A stretch of DNA of 64,000 bases from JAVBTT01 sp031556035 (GCA_031556035.1 JAVBTT010000002.1:130372-194371); one strand, 5' to 3'; positions 8,982 to 17,762 are shown, counted from the stretch's first letter. The notes: generated by a model not told the origin, from the letters alone. Program-made: numbers and translations.

Positions 8982-9030
8982 ATACAGGCCGGGGCGCTCC
9001 TGCATAAAGCGGAGGCGCCCCGGCCTGTAT
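8982..9030. terminator. Strong bidirectional terminator hairpin
   Basis: ATACAGGCCGGGGCGC (8982-8997) pairs with its complement ending at 9030. The stem continues through TCC/GGA with one bulge, and the loop is about 10 nt. It sits between the plus-strand gene ending at 8962 and the minus-strand iolA ending at 9079. No long T-run. Confidence 0.65.
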
Positions 9031-9078
9031 AGGTGCGGCAGGCATGACAATATGTCTGTTTGCCGGATAATAGCCGAG

Positions 9079-10581
9079 CTAAATGGTTCCGTCCCAGGAG
9101 TCGACCTTCTCGCGCTTCATCTCCTCCTCGTCAAACCAGCGGGTGGTGACGCACTTTGTCTCGGTATAGAACTGGAAGCCGTCGGTGCCCAGGCAGTGCA
9201 GGTCGCCGAAGAAGGAGTTTTTGTGTCCGGAGAACGGGAAAACGCCGACGGGCACGGGTATGCCCACGTTGACGCCCACCATGCCGCCATGAGTCCGGCT
9301 CTGGAACTGGCGGGCATAGTAGCCGTTTTGAGTAAAAATCACAGAGCCGTTGGCAAACGGGTTGTCGTTCATGAGGGCGAGCCCCTCCTCGAAGTCCCTG
9401 ACCCGCTTGACGCACAGCACCGGCCCGAATATCTCCTCATCTCCCACCGACATGCCGGGCTTCACATGGTCAAAGACGGTTGGCCCAAGGTAGAAGCCGT
9501 TTTCGAAGCCGGGGACGGTATGTCCGCGTCCGTCCAGAACAAGCTCGGCGCCTTCCTTAACGCCCTTTTCAATCCACGCGACGATGGACTCCCGGTGGGA
9601 TTTGGAAACAACCGGGCCCATATCGGTATCCTTTTCATAGGCGGGGCCGACCTTCAGCGCTCCCGCCTTTCTCACAATGGCCTCGACCAGCCTGTCCGCG
9701 ACGCTCTCCTGCACGACGATGACGGGCAGGGCCATGCAGCGCTCGCCCGCGCAGCCGAAGGCAGCGTTGATGATGCCCGCGGCGGTGCGCTCAATGGGTG
9801 CGTCCTCCAGAATCAGGGCGTGGTTTTTCGCCTCGCAAAGCGCCTGCACCCGTTTGCCGTTGGCGGCGGCCTTTGTGTAGACGTTCAGGCCCACCTGTGT
9901 GGAGCCGACGAACGAGACCCCCTTGATGTCGGGGTGGCTGAGGAACAGCTCCGCCTCGTTGCGGGAGCAGGTGACGACGTTGAGCACGCCGTCGGGCAGG
10001 CCCGCCTCCCTGTAGAGCTCGGCGATGCGCATGCAGGTCTTGGGCGTCATGCTGGCCGCCTTGAGCACTATGGTGTTGCCGGTCGCGACGCACAGAGGTG
10101 TCATCCAGCCCATCGGGATCATCGCAGGGAAATTGAAGGGAACAATTCCCGCGAACACGCCCAGCGGCTCACGGTATTTGACCGTATCCACTCCGGTGGA
10201 GGTGTCCATGAGAGATTGCCCGGTCATGGATACGGGCGCGCTGATTGCGAACTCGGTCGCCTCCTTGGCCTTGAGGACGTCACCCAGCGCGTCGCCCCAC
10301 GATTTGCCGTTTTCTGTCGCCACCAGCAGCGCCAGCTCGTCCAGATGCCTGACCAGCAGATCGCGCAGGTTATACAGCACCTGCACGCGCTTCATGACCG
10401 GGGTCTGCGACCACTCCGGGAAGGCCGCCTTTGCCGCCTGGATCGCGAGCTCCACCTCGTCAGCCGTGCAGCAGGGCGCCTGGGCGATGACCTCGCCGGT
10501 GCTGGGGTTGAATACGTCCATATAGCGGGTGGTCTTGGACTCTATCCATTTGCCGCCCGCGAAAAATTTCAGCTTTTCCAT
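9079..10581 (-). CDS. iolA: Methylmalonate/malonate-semialdehyde dehydrogenase (CoA-acylating)
   Basis: Last enzyme of inositol catabolism: malonate semialdehyde + NAD+ + CoA gives acetyl-CoA + CO2 (the methylmalonate homologue gives propionyl-CoA). The 500-residue product is full length for MmsA/IolA. It begins MEKLKFFAGGKWIESKTTRY, has the aldehyde dehydrogenase cofactor region IVPFNFPAMIPMGWM at about 147-161, and the catalytic cysteine C282 in FGCAGERCM, the form typical of MmsA. ATG at 10581 has AAGGAGC 6 nt upstream. The same frame stays open to 10845 but that part overlaps iolE and is ignored. Final gene of the operon. Confidence 0.95.
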   Translation of the reverse strand: MEKLKFFAGGKWIESKTTRYMDVFNPSTGEVIAQAPCCTADEVELAIQAAKAAFPEWSQTPVMKRVQVLYNLRDLLVRHLDELALLVATENGKSWGDALGDVLKAKEATEFAISAPVSMTGQSLMDTSTGVDTVKYREPLGVFAGIVPFNFPAMIPMGWMTPLCVATGNTIVLKAASMTPKTCMRIAELYREAGLPDGVLNVVTCSRNEAELFLSHPDIKGVSFVGSTQVGLNVYTKAAANGKRVQALCEAKNHALILEDAPIERTAAGIINAAFGCAGERCMALPVIVVQESVADRLVEAIVRKAGALKVGPAYEKDTDMGPVVSKSHRESIVAWIEKGVKEGAELVLDGRGHTVPGFENGFYLGPTVFDHVKPGMSVGDEEIFGPVLCVKRVRDFEEGLALMNDNPFANGSVIFTQNGYYARQFQSRTHGGMVGVNVGIPVPVGVFPFSGHKNSFFGDLHCLGTDGFQFYTETKCVTTRWFDEEEMKREKVDSWDGTI

Positions 10582-10597
10582 TGATAAGCTCCTTTTT

Positions 10598-11494
10598 CTA
10601 TATTCCGGTTTTTTCGCGGATAAATCGCCGCGCCATGAGCGCGTACTCAAAGGGGTTGGCCTTGGCCGGGTTCTGCTCGGCCTCGACCACCATCCAGCCG
10701 CTGTAGCCGTTTTTCTCAAGAGCGGAAAACAGATAGTCAAAGGAAACCGCGCCGTCGCCGGGGACGGTAAAGGCGCCCAGAGCCACCGCCTCCAAAAAGG
10801 ACAGTCTCTCCCGGCGTACCGTGTCCAGCACATCGGGTCGGACATCCTTGAGGTGCACGTGGATGATTCTGCTCATGTATTTGTCGGCAACCGAATCGAC
10901 CGCCTGCTGGTCGCCCTCGGAGAAATAGAGGTGCCCGGTGTCGAGAAGGAGTCCGACGCTGTCCTGTGTGACCTCCATGAACCGGTCGATCTCGGCGGGG
11001 GTCTGGATTCCGGTGCCCATATGGTGGTGCAGGCACACGCGCATATCCTTCTCCGCGGCCAGCGCCGCCAGCGTGTTCATCCCCTCGCCCAGCAGCTCCC
11101 ACTCCGCGCCGGTAAAGACGGGCTTTTTCTCAAATATCGGCAGCGGCTTCCCCTGAATGCCGCGTCCCTGCTCGGAGCAGCCGATGACCCCGGCGCCCAT
11201 TGCGTGGAGAAAGTCCCGGTGCTGTATAAACCCTTCAATGGTCTCCTGTCTCCGCCCGGTGACAAAATAGGTGGAATACCAGGCGTTGCAGATTCGAAGC
11301 CCGCGCGGCTCCAGATAGCGGCGCAACGTGCCGGGGTCTCTGGGGTATTTGTTGCCAACCTCGCAGCCGGAAAAGCCGGCCAGCGCCATCTCGCTGACGC
11401 ACTGCTCAAAGGTGTTTTCCGCGCCCAGATCGGGCAGATCGTCGTTTGTCCACGCGATGGGCGCGATGCCCAGTTTTACTTGCCCGGAGTTCAT
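10598..11494 (-). CDS. iolE: Myo-inosose-2 dehydratase
   Basis: Removes water from 2-keto-myo-inositol to give 3D-(3,5/4)-trihydroxycyclohexane-1,2-dione. It is a TIM-barrel protein of the xylose-isomerase-like superfamily, 298 residues. Recognised by LGIAPIAWTNDDLPDLG at residues 8-24 and by metal/substrate segments LHHHMGTGIQTPAEID and LLLDTGHLYFSEGD, followed by HVHLKDVRP. Start ATG at 11494; 13 nt separate it from iolD and 16 nt from iolA. Confidence 0.95.
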   Translation of the reverse strand: MNSGQVKLGIAPIAWTNDDLPDLGAENTFEQCVSEMALAGFSGCEVGNKYPRDPGTLRRYLEPRGLRICNAWYSTYFVTGRRQETIEGFIQHRDFLHAMGAGVIGCSEQGRGIQGKPLPIFEKKPVFTGAEWELLGEGMNTLAALAAEKDMRVCLHHHMGTGIQTPAEIDRFMEVTQDSVGLLLDTGHLYFSEGDQQAVDSVADKYMSRIIHVHLKDVRPDVLDTVRRERLSFLEAVALGAFTVPGDGAVSFDYLFSALEKNGYSGWMVVEAEQNPAKANPFEYALMARRFIREKTGI

Positions 11495-11507
11495 TTTACG
11501 CCCCCTC

Positions 11508-13424
11508 TCAATATTTCCGCGCCTTGCGCAGACTGTTCATCTTGTCCTCATAGGCCCTCTGCGCCGCCTCGCTGTCCGACACCGACGCCACCCCAGTGTT
11601 CCACCAGGCGCCGTAGCCGCCCGTCATGGTCTTGGGCAGAACCTTGATGTCAATCAGCGTCGAGCGGGTCTGGCCCCTGGCGTCCAGCACCGCTTTTTCC
11701 AGCTCTTCCCGCGTTGATACGCGGTATGAGACTGCGCCGTAACCCTCGGCCACCTTTGCGTAGTCGATATTCATGAGCTCGCCGTCCGGGCGGTTGCCGC
11801 GGCGGAACTCGGTTCCAAAGCTGCCCATGCCGCTTGACATCTGCAGATTGTTGATACAGCCGAAACCCGCGTTGTCAAAGAGCACGACGTTGATCTTCAG
11901 CCCCATCTGCAGGCTGGTGACCAGCTCGGAGTGCAGCATCAGGAAGCTGCCGTCCCCGACCATGGCGTACACCTCCCGGTCCGGGCAGGCCAACTTCGCC
12001 CCGAGGGCCCCGCAGATCTCATAGCCCATGCACGAGTAGCCGTACTCCATGTTGTAGGTGTTGGCGGCCTTGGGAAGCCAGATGCGCTGCATGCAGCCGG
12101 GCAGGCTGCCGGACGAGCCTATGACGACGGCGTCCGCGTCAAACAGGCCCTGCAACGCGCCGAGCACCCCGGTCTGGGTGAGCGCCGTGTTCAGTGCCTT
12201 TTCATACTCCGACAGGTCGAGATGCCCCGGCACCTCGGGCGTGAAGTCTGGCGATCCGGCGTCCGTGTGAAACAGCCGGTCAATCTCCCTGTTCCAGTCC
12301 TCCCTGGCGCTCGTAAACTCATCGGTATAGGCGGAGCGGTAGCCGGTTTCGCGCAGCCGCGTACTCAGCGCCTCCAGCCCGGCCCGCACATCCGCGATCA
12401 CCTGGACGCCGTCCAGCTTGGAGGCGTGGAAGACGGAGGTGTTGATGTTGAGAAAGCGCACGTCCGGGTTTTGAAAGAGGGATTTCGAGGCGGTTGTGAA
12501 GTCGGTGAAGCGGGTGCCGAGCCCGATGATCAGGTCGGCGTCCCGGGCGATTTTGTTTGCCGCAGCGCCGCCCGTGACCCCAACGCCGCCCAAATTGAAA
12601 GGAAAATCGTACGGAATCGCGCTCTTGCCCGCCTGCGTCTCCCCGAACGGGATGTGGAACTCCACGCAAAAGGACTTGAGGGCGTCCCACGCCTCGGAGT
12701 AGCGCACGCCGCCGCCGCAGACGACAAACGGCTTTTTCGAGCGCGAGACGACCTCCGCCGCCTGGTTCAGCATGGCTTCCGTGGGGGGAGTGCGCTCAAT
12801 GCGGTGCACGCGCTTCGCGAAAAACGATTCCGGGAAATCGAAGCTCTCGCCCTGCACGTCCTGCGGCAGCGCAATGGTTACGGCGCCCGTGTCGCCCGTG
12901 CACGTGAGCACGCGCATGGCGGAGAGCATGGCGCTCATCAGCTGCTCGGGACGGGATATCCTGTCAAAATACTTGCTCACGGCGCGGAACGCGTCGTTTG
13001 TGCTGACGGACAGATCCTGCGTCTGCTCAATCTGCTGAAGCACAGGATCCGGCTGCCGGGTGGCGTATACGTCGCCCGGCAAAAGGAGCAGGGGGATGTT
13101 GTTCGCGGTGGCGGTCGCCGCCGCCGTGACCATGTTGGCAGCGCCCGGCCCGACGGAGGACGTGCAGACCATTATCCGCTTGCGCAGACTCTGCTTGGCG
13201 AAGGCTATGGCGGCGTGGGCCATGCCCTGCTCGTTTTTGCCCTGGTATACCTCCAGGCCGCCGGGGTCCCGCTCCAGCGCCTGGCCGAGCCCCAGCACGT
13301 TGCCGTGCCCGAACAGGGTGAAAATACCCTTTACAAATTTTTGCTCCCTGCCGTCAAATTCAACGTACTGGTTATCCAGAAACTTAATCAGAGCCTGCGC
13401 GGTTGTCAATACCACGGGAATCAC
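11508..13424 (-). CDS. iolD: 3D-(3,5/4)-trihydroxycyclohexane-1,2-dione hydrolase
   Basis: Thiamin-diphosphate enzyme that opens the inositol ring to 5-deoxy-D-glucuronate. The 638-residue length and order are typical: an N-terminal Pyr domain (FTLFGHGNVLGLGQALE, about residues 34-50; GKNEQGMAHAAIAFAKQ), a central domain with IARDADLIIGLGTRFTDF, and a C-terminal PP domain with the ThDP/Mg motif GDGSFLMLHSE followed by DNAGFGCINNL. Start ATG at 13424. Third catabolic step in the pathway, tightly packed between the transaldolase and iolE. Confidence 0.95.
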   Translation of the reverse strand: MIPVVLTTAQALIKFLDNQYVEFDGREQKFVKGIFTLFGHGNVLGLGQALERDPGGLEVYQGKNEQGMAHAAIAFAKQSLRKRIMVCTSSVGPGAANMVTAAATATANNIPLLLLPGDVYATRQPDPVLQQIEQTQDLSVSTNDAFRAVSKYFDRISRPEQLMSAMLSAMRVLTCTGDTGAVTIALPQDVQGESFDFPESFFAKRVHRIERTPPTEAMLNQAAEVVSRSKKPFVVCGGGVRYSEAWDALKSFCVEFHIPFGETQAGKSAIPYDFPFNLGGVGVTGGAAANKIARDADLIIGLGTRFTDFTTASKSLFQNPDVRFLNINTSVFHASKLDGVQVIADVRAGLEALSTRLRETGYRSAYTDEFTSAREDWNREIDRLFHTDAGSPDFTPEVPGHLDLSEYEKALNTALTQTGVLGALQGLFDADAVVIGSSGSLPGCMQRIWLPKAANTYNMEYGYSCMGYEICGALGAKLACPDREVYAMVGDGSFLMLHSELVTSLQMGLKINVVLFDNAGFGCINNLQMSSGMGSFGTEFRRGNRPDGELMNIDYAKVAEGYGAVSYRVSTREELEKAVLDARGQTRSTLIDIKVLPKTMTGGYGAWWNTGVASVSDSEAAQRAYEDKMNSLRKARKY

Positions 13425-13436
13425 TACTCCTTTCGG

Positions 13437-14507
13437 TCAGCCGTTGACCATGATGCCGCGGACAACCGCCACCATTTCATCATAGCCGTTTAAAAACTGC
13501 ATGAGCGTGCGGCGGGTGGCTCCAAAGGAATCAAACTCCTCAACGCTCAGCCCGTCCGGCTCATATGCCCGGTTAAAGTCCTTGAAGTGCCTGCGCAGCT
13601 GGTCGAGGACTCGCTCGCTCACGGGATTGTCCATCCGGTTTTCCACCGGGATGTCGCAGTAGTTGAACCGCCAGATCCAAGCGCTGGGGATGGTCATGGA
13701 CACGTCTCCGCCGATGAACTCCGACCAGTGGTAATGGTTGCGGTAGGCCGCCGACAGGAGCCGCGTGCGGTATCCGCGCTCCCTGAATATTTTGTAGGCG
13801 TTTTTAAACACGGCCACGCCGGACATGTCGATGGAGTGAGGGTCGACGGTGATGTTCTCGCTTTTGGCCACCTCGCGCAGCCAGTCCTCAATGCGTCCGA
13901 CCATGATGGTGCACACGGGGTGCAGCGCCGCGTTGCCGAGCCCCTCCCTTTCCCGCCTGTCAAGAGCCCGCTCGATCGCCTCCGCGACCGCAATCGCCTG
14001 CGGCACGGTGAAGGAGACGGTGGCGTTCAGGTTGACGCCCCGGTAGGTGAGCTCCTCAATGGCCGCAACGCCCGCCGCGGTGACCGGCAGCTTAATCATC
14101 ATATTATCCGCCAGGGTGGAAAAATGCAAGGCCTGCTCCACGAGCTTTTCAGCCGTGCGGTAGTATTTTGTGTTGGTCTGGATGGATATGTAGCCGTTTT
14201 TGCGCTCGTTGCGCTCAAAGATGGGTCTGAGAAGCTTTGCTCCCTGCACGGCCATGTGCTCGTTGAGCAGCCAGGCGATTTCGTCCTCGGTGGCGTGTGG
14301 ATTGTCCCTCACCAGCTTTTTGATGGTGGGGATGTACGCGTCCATATCGCCCTTGAGCACCTGCCCCACAATGACCGGGTTGGTGGTGGCGCCCACAGCG
14401 CCGTGCTCGATGGCGTAGGTCATCTCTGGGATCGAGCAGCTGTCGTTCCAGAATTGGGTGGGCGTGGTCTTGGACATTTGATCCATTGGACTGCGGTATG
14501 TCATCAT
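13437..14507 (-). CDS. Transaldolase-family protein embedded in the inositol operon
   Basis: 356-residue TIM-barrel protein of the transaldolase/fructose-6-phosphate aldolase family. Evidence is the N-terminal GAVGATTNPVIVGQVLKGD (about 36-54) and the Schiff-base lysine K139 in DNMMIKLPVTAAG. It is about 140 residues longer than the short TalC/Fsa type. The ATG at 14507 overlaps the iolB stop (ATGA), with GGGAGGAG inside the end of iolB. Its place between iolB and iolD suggests a role in inositol breakdown, possibly the aldol cleavage normally done by IolJ, which is not seen here (inference). A standard pentose-phosphate transaldolase role is the alternative. Confidence 0.85.
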   Translation of the reverse strand: MMTYRSPMDQMSKTTPTQFWNDSCSIPEMTYAIEHGAVGATTNPVIVGQVLKGDMDAYIPTIKKLVRDNPHATEDEIAWLLNEHMAVQGAKLLRPIFERNERKNGYISIQTNTKYYRTAEKLVEQALHFSTLADNMMIKLPVTAAGVAAIEELTYRGVNLNATVSFTVPQAIAVAEAIERALDRREREGLGNAALHPVCTIMVGRIEDWLREVAKSENITVDPHSIDMSGVAVFKNAYKIFRERGYRTRLLSAAYRNHYHWSEFIGGDVSMTIPSAWIWRFNYCDIPVENRMDNPVSERVLDQLRRHFKDFNRAYEPDGLSVEEFDSFGATRRTLMQFLNGYDEMVAVVRGIMVNG

Positions 14508-15289
14508 GCTTTCTCCTCCCAAATCACTGCGTTCGGATCATGCAGCCAGGCGTGATCCGGGTCGTCAATCCTGTCTGTCCAGGGGTTGCCGTCGAGATGC
14601 CGTATCATCCAGCAGTAGTACATGGCGTAGCCCGGGGCGCTGACCTGCGGGTGGCACAGCCCGCCCGGGATGGCGGAGAGGTCGTTGTGCCGGACAATAC
14701 GGGCGCTGTCCCCGATTATGGACACGCCGAAGCCCTGGGGTCTGTCGAAGCGGTAGTAGTAGACCTCGGGCTGCGGATGGTGGTGGGGCGGATAGCTGGA
14801 CCATTTGCCCGGCAGGGTGATCAGCTCGCCCATTACCATATTGGAGTATGGCGCGTTGCCGTAGTTGAAGATATCGCGCAGAACCCGCCGCGCCGCGCCC
14901 AGCATTCCGCCCTCGCCGAGTATCCGCGTCCGCGCCAGCTCCGGCGTGTAGAGCACGGAAGGGAAGGAGGCGCCGTTCGCCGTTTTTTGGATCAGCAGCT
15001 CCGCCCCCGACCCGGCCTCGACATCGACCCGTGTCCCCCGGGGAACGTGAAGACAGCAGGGGCCCTCGTCAAACACGCTGGTCCGGGACACAGACTCGCG
15101 CCTTTCCTCCCAGCTAAGCGTCACGCTGCCCTCCAGAAGCAAAAAAGCGGTTTCGTTCAAGCCGTCGAGAAACACACGCCGCTCCCCCTCCCGCAGCAGG
15201 AGAAGGCCGATGTCCATCAGCATGTCGCTGTGCGCGCCGTCTGCCTCAGTCAGTGCGCGAAAGTCCGGAGCTTCCGTTTTGCCGTTCAA
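14504..15289 (-). CDS. iolB: 5-deoxy-glucuronate isomerase
   Basis: Isomerises 5-deoxy-D-glucuronate to 2-deoxy-5-keto-D-gluconate. The 261-residue bicupin shows the family metal-binding segment YPPHHHPQPEVYYYRFDRPQGFG (given here in part; the HHH...E pattern is the ligand set) and the C-terminal PGYAMYYCWMIRHLDGNPW. Start TTG at 15289 with GGAGG 7 nt upstream. First gene of the catabolic operon, just downstream of the inverted-repeat operator at 15306-15339. Confidence 0.94.
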   Translation of the reverse strand: MNGKTEAPDFRALTEADGAHSDMLMDIGLLLLREGERRVFLDGLNETAFLLLEGSVTLSWEERRESVSRTSVFDEGPCCLHVPRGTRVDVEAGSGAELLIQKTANGASFPSVLYTPELARTRILGEGGMLGAARRVLRDIFNYGNAPYSNMVMGELITLPGKWSSYPPHHHPQPEVYYYRFDRPQGFGVSIIGDSARIVRHNDLSAIPGGLCHPQVSAPGYAMYYCWMIRHLDGNPWTDRIDDPDHAWLHDPNAVIWEEKA

Positions 15290-15305
15290 TGCGCCACCTC
15301 CAATT

Positions 15306-15339
15306 GATTATATCTTATCATCATTGATAAGATATAATC
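15306..15339. promoter_or_regulatory. Perfect 14-bp inverted repeat, likely operator of the iol divergon
   Basis: GATTATATCTTATC (15306-15319), a 6-nt spacer, then GATAAGATATAATC (15326-15339). It lies 17 nt before the iolB start and about 20 nt before the -35 of the divergent regulator, so one bound repressor could control both directions. TATAAT occurs within the right arm on the plus strand and within the left arm on the minus strand. Confidence 0.75.
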
Positions 15340-15357
15340 ATACTGTATCACAGGCTG

Positions 15358-15386
15358 TTGCTTTTTTCAAGAGGATACTTTATAAT
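15358..15386 (+). promoter_or_regulatory. Sigma-A-type promoter of the DeoR regulator
   Basis: TTGCTT (15358-15363), 17-nt spacer, TATAAT (15381-15386), giving a transcript start about 20 nt before the ATG at 15411. Confidence 0.7.
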
Positions 15387-15410
15387 CGCTTTGAAATATT
15401 TTGTGATGGG

Positions 15411-16187
15411 ATGCGTTTATACAAAATGCGTGAAGAGCGGCTGAAACAGATGGAAGACTTTATCGACAGGCAGGGAGAATGCTCGCTGGATACGCTCAGT
15501 GAAACCTTTGGCGTCTCAAAGATCACGGTGCGCCGGGACATGAACGCGCTGTATGCCGCCGGCGTTGTCGAAAAGGTCTACGGCGGCGTCAAGCACAGGG
15601 AAAGCGGCGCTCCGGCGGGGCCGCTCTCTTTTATGCAGCGCGAGATACAGAACATGGACGCCAAGCGGAAAATCGGAAGGCTTGCGGCGGGGCTTATCAA
15701 CGAGGGGGATACGGTCTTTCTCGATTCGGGCACCACAACACCGCTGCTCATGCGCTATGTCGGAGACAAAACGATCAATGTGATCACAAACAACCTCCAT
15801 GTGGTCACAGAGAGCGTCAAATGCAAAAACGCCGGTCTGTACCTGACCGGCGGGGAGTTTATCCGGATGACTAATTCCTTTGTGGGGGAGCACGCTGTCT
15901 CCATGCTGGATGGGTTCAACATCACCAAGGCCTTCATCGCGGCGACCGGCGTTTCGCTGTCGGCGGGGCTGACAAATTCCCTGTCTCAGGAAAGCGTGAT
16001 AAAAAAAACCGCGATGTCCCGCGCGGAGCTGACCTATCTGCTGGTTGACCACAGCAAGTGGGGCGTCGCGTCCATGATCACCTTCGCTGCTCTGGACGGG
16101 CTGACCGGGGTGATCACCGATCAGGCGCCACCCGCGGAATTTGCGGAAATACTGAAGGAGAGAGGGACGGCGCTCATCTACTATTGA
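15411..16187 (+). CDS. iolR: DeoR/GlpR-family transcriptional regulator, probable IolR
   Basis: 258-residue DeoR-family repressor. The N-terminal winged helix has LDTLSETFGVSKITVRRDMNAL (given in part; HTH at about residues 25-45) and VVEKVYGGV. The C-terminal sugar-phosphate sensor domain carries IGRLAAGLINEGDTVFLDSGTT and the downstream ITNNLHVV typical of the family. Start ATG at 15411 is chosen because the longer frame to 15210 runs through the operator and into iolB. Divergent from the inositol operon, so it is probably its repressor; the inducer in known IolR proteins is 2-deoxy-5-keto-gluconate-6-phosphate. The stop codon overlaps the repeat element at 16185. Confidence 0.85.
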   Translation: MRLYKMREERLKQMEDFIDRQGECSLDTLSETFGVSKITVRRDMNALYAAGVVEKVYGGVKHRESGAPAGPLSFMQREIQNMDAKRKIGRLAAGLINEGDTVFLDSGTTTPLLMRYVGDKTINVITNNLHVVTESVKCKNAGLYLTGGEFIRMTNSFVGEHAVSMLDGFNITKAFIAATGVSLSAGLTNSLSQESVIKKTAMSRAELTYLLVDHSKWGVASMITFAALDGLTGVITDQAPPAEFAEILKERGTALIYY

Positions 16188-16375
16188 TGTGCCAGTTAGA
16201 CCTTGCCGCCGGTGGCGGCGCGTTCAGACCGATGACAAACTACAGTTTGTCTTCAAACTGACATGCAGAAGCTTGCTGCGGCAAGCTTCTGCATGTTTTT
16301 GAGCGGAAGGTTTTAAACAGGTGTTAGTATTAGTATGAGGAGCTATTGCGGCAAGGGTTAATCGTGGGACCAATA
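16185..16375. repeat. Composite palindromic repeat (type 2 ends with a type 1 hairpin inside)
   Basis: The left end TGATGTGCCAGTTAGACC and right end AGCTATTGCGGCAAGGGTTA match the ends of the element at 7794-7903 in inverse orientation. Between them are GACAAACT/AGTTTGTC (16234-16251, also seen at 34631-34656), a hairpin ACATGCAGAAGCTTG-N6-CAAGCTTCTGCATGT (16261-16296), and a type 1 end AAACAGGTGTTAGTAT. The first three bases are the stop codon of the DeoR gene. It looks like one element inserted into another. Confidence 0.75.
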
Positions 16376-16392
16376 TCAATCCTATCTATCAA

Positions 16393-17733
16393 TCAGCAGA
16401 CGCCCTGGGCTTTCATCGCTTCGGCCACCTTCAGGAAGCCCGCAATGTTGGCTCCCGCTACAAGGTTGCCCTTGGCTCCATACTCCTCGGCGGCCTCAAC
16501 AGACGAGCGGTATATCCCCCGCATAATGCCCTTTAGTCGTTCGTCCACCTCTTCGAAAGTCCAAGAAAGCCTGATGGAATTCTGCGTCATTTCGAGGCCC
16601 GATGTGGCGACGCCTCCCGCATTGGCGGCCTTTCCGGGTCCAACCGGAACTCCGGACTCCCTAAGCCGCTCGACAGCCTCGGGGGTGCAGGGCATATTCG
16701 CGCCTTCAGCCACCGCAATGCAGCCATTTTTCACAAGCGCTTCGGCGTGCGCGTCGTTGAGCTCGTTCTGTGTCGCGCACGGCAACGCGATATCGCACGG
16801 CACATTCCAGATTCCCTGGCATCCCGGGAAGTATTCCGCGCTCTTGACCCTTTTTGCGTATTCCGAGATGCGCAGACGGTCAATCTCCTTCATTTGGCGC
16901 ATCAGCGCCACGTCTATTCCGGATTTGTCGGCGACATATCCGGTGGAGTCCGACATCGCCACCACCTTGGCGCCCAGCTCGACGCACTTTTGGGCGGCAT
17001 ATATGGCGACGTTGCCGCTGCCCGAAATACCAACGTTCATCCCCTCGAACGAACATCCCATATCGTTCAAAAGCTCCTGAGTGTAATAGCAGAGCCCGTT
17101 GCCGGTGGCCTCCGTCCTGGCCAGTGAGCCGCCAAACGACAGCCCTTTGCCTGTCAAGACTCCGCTGAACTCGTTCCTCATCCTCTTATATTGTCCGAAC
17201 AGATAGCCAACCTCTCTCGCGCCCACCCCGATATCCCCGGCCGGCACATCGGTGTCTGGGCCTATATGGCGGCTGAGCTCGGTCATAAAGCTCTGGCAGA
17301 ATCGCATGATCTCTCCGTCGCTCTTGTCCTTTGGGTCAAAATCGCTGCCGCCCTTGCCACCGCCCATCGGGAGCCCCGTAAGCGAGTTTTTGAAGGTCTG
17401 CTCAAAGCCCAGAAATTTTATAATAGACTGCGTGACCGACGGGTGGAAGCGGAGCCCTCCCTTATATGGGCCAATTGCGGAATTGAACTGCACCCTGTAG
17501 CCGCGGTTCACCTGAACCTTTCCCGTGTCGTCCACCCACGCGACCCTGAAGCTGACCATGCGCTCGGGCTCAATTATCCTGTCAAACACGCCGGCCTCCA
17601 CCAGGTCGGGGCGCCTCTCCGCCACCGGAGAAAGGCTGTCCAGAACCTCGTGCACCGCCTGGAGGAATTCGCTTTCGCCCGCGTTGCGCCTTGCCGCGGC
17701 CAAGTATACATCCTGCAACATCATAATTGACAT
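16393..17733 (-). CDS. gdhA: NADP-specific glutamate dehydrogenase
   Basis: Hexameric cytoplasmic enzyme: 2-oxoglutarate + NH4+ + NADPH gives glutamate. The 446-residue length is that of bacterial NADP-type GDH. The substrate-binding segment GPYKGGLRFHPSV and catalytic-lysine segment PMGGGKGGSDFDPKDKSD are intact, as is the nucleotide-binding ISGSGNVAIYAAQK. Start is set at 17733 (MSIMMLQDVY): GGAG lies 7 nt upstream, and the promoter at 17763-17792 would place transcription about 20 nt before it. Upstream in-frame ATGs (17739, 17754) are nearly at the predicted transcript start. Single gene, convergent with the DeoR regulator. Confidence 0.95.
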   Translation of the reverse strand: MSIMMLQDVYLAAARRNAGESEFLQAVHEVLDSLSPVAERRPDLVEAGVFDRIIEPERMVSFRVAWVDDTGKVQVNRGYRVQFNSAIGPYKGGLRFHPSVTQSIIKFLGFEQTFKNSLTGLPMGGGKGGSDFDPKDKSDGEIMRFCQSFMTELSRHIGPDTDVPAGDIGVGAREVGYLFGQYKRMRNEFSGVLTGKGLSFGGSLARTEATGNGLCYYTQELLNDMGCSFEGMNVGISGSGNVAIYAAQKCVELGAKVVAMSDSTGYVADKSGIDVALMRQMKEIDRLRISEYAKRVKSAEYFPGCQGIWNVPCDIALPCATQNELNDAHAEALVKNGCIAVAEGANMPCTPEAVERLRESGVPVGPGKAANAGGVATSGLEMTQNSIRLSWTFEEVDERLKGIMRGIYRSSVEAAEEYGAKGNLVAGANIAGFLKVAEAMKAQGVC

Positions 17734-17762
17734 ATCCATTCTCCATTCCTTCATTTTACCCT

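Noticed and set aside
10582..10845. N-terminal extension of iolA in the same frame
   Set aside because: The frame stays open but overlaps iolE antisense in reading sense and lacks family similarity; AAGGAGC before ATG 10581 fits the true start.
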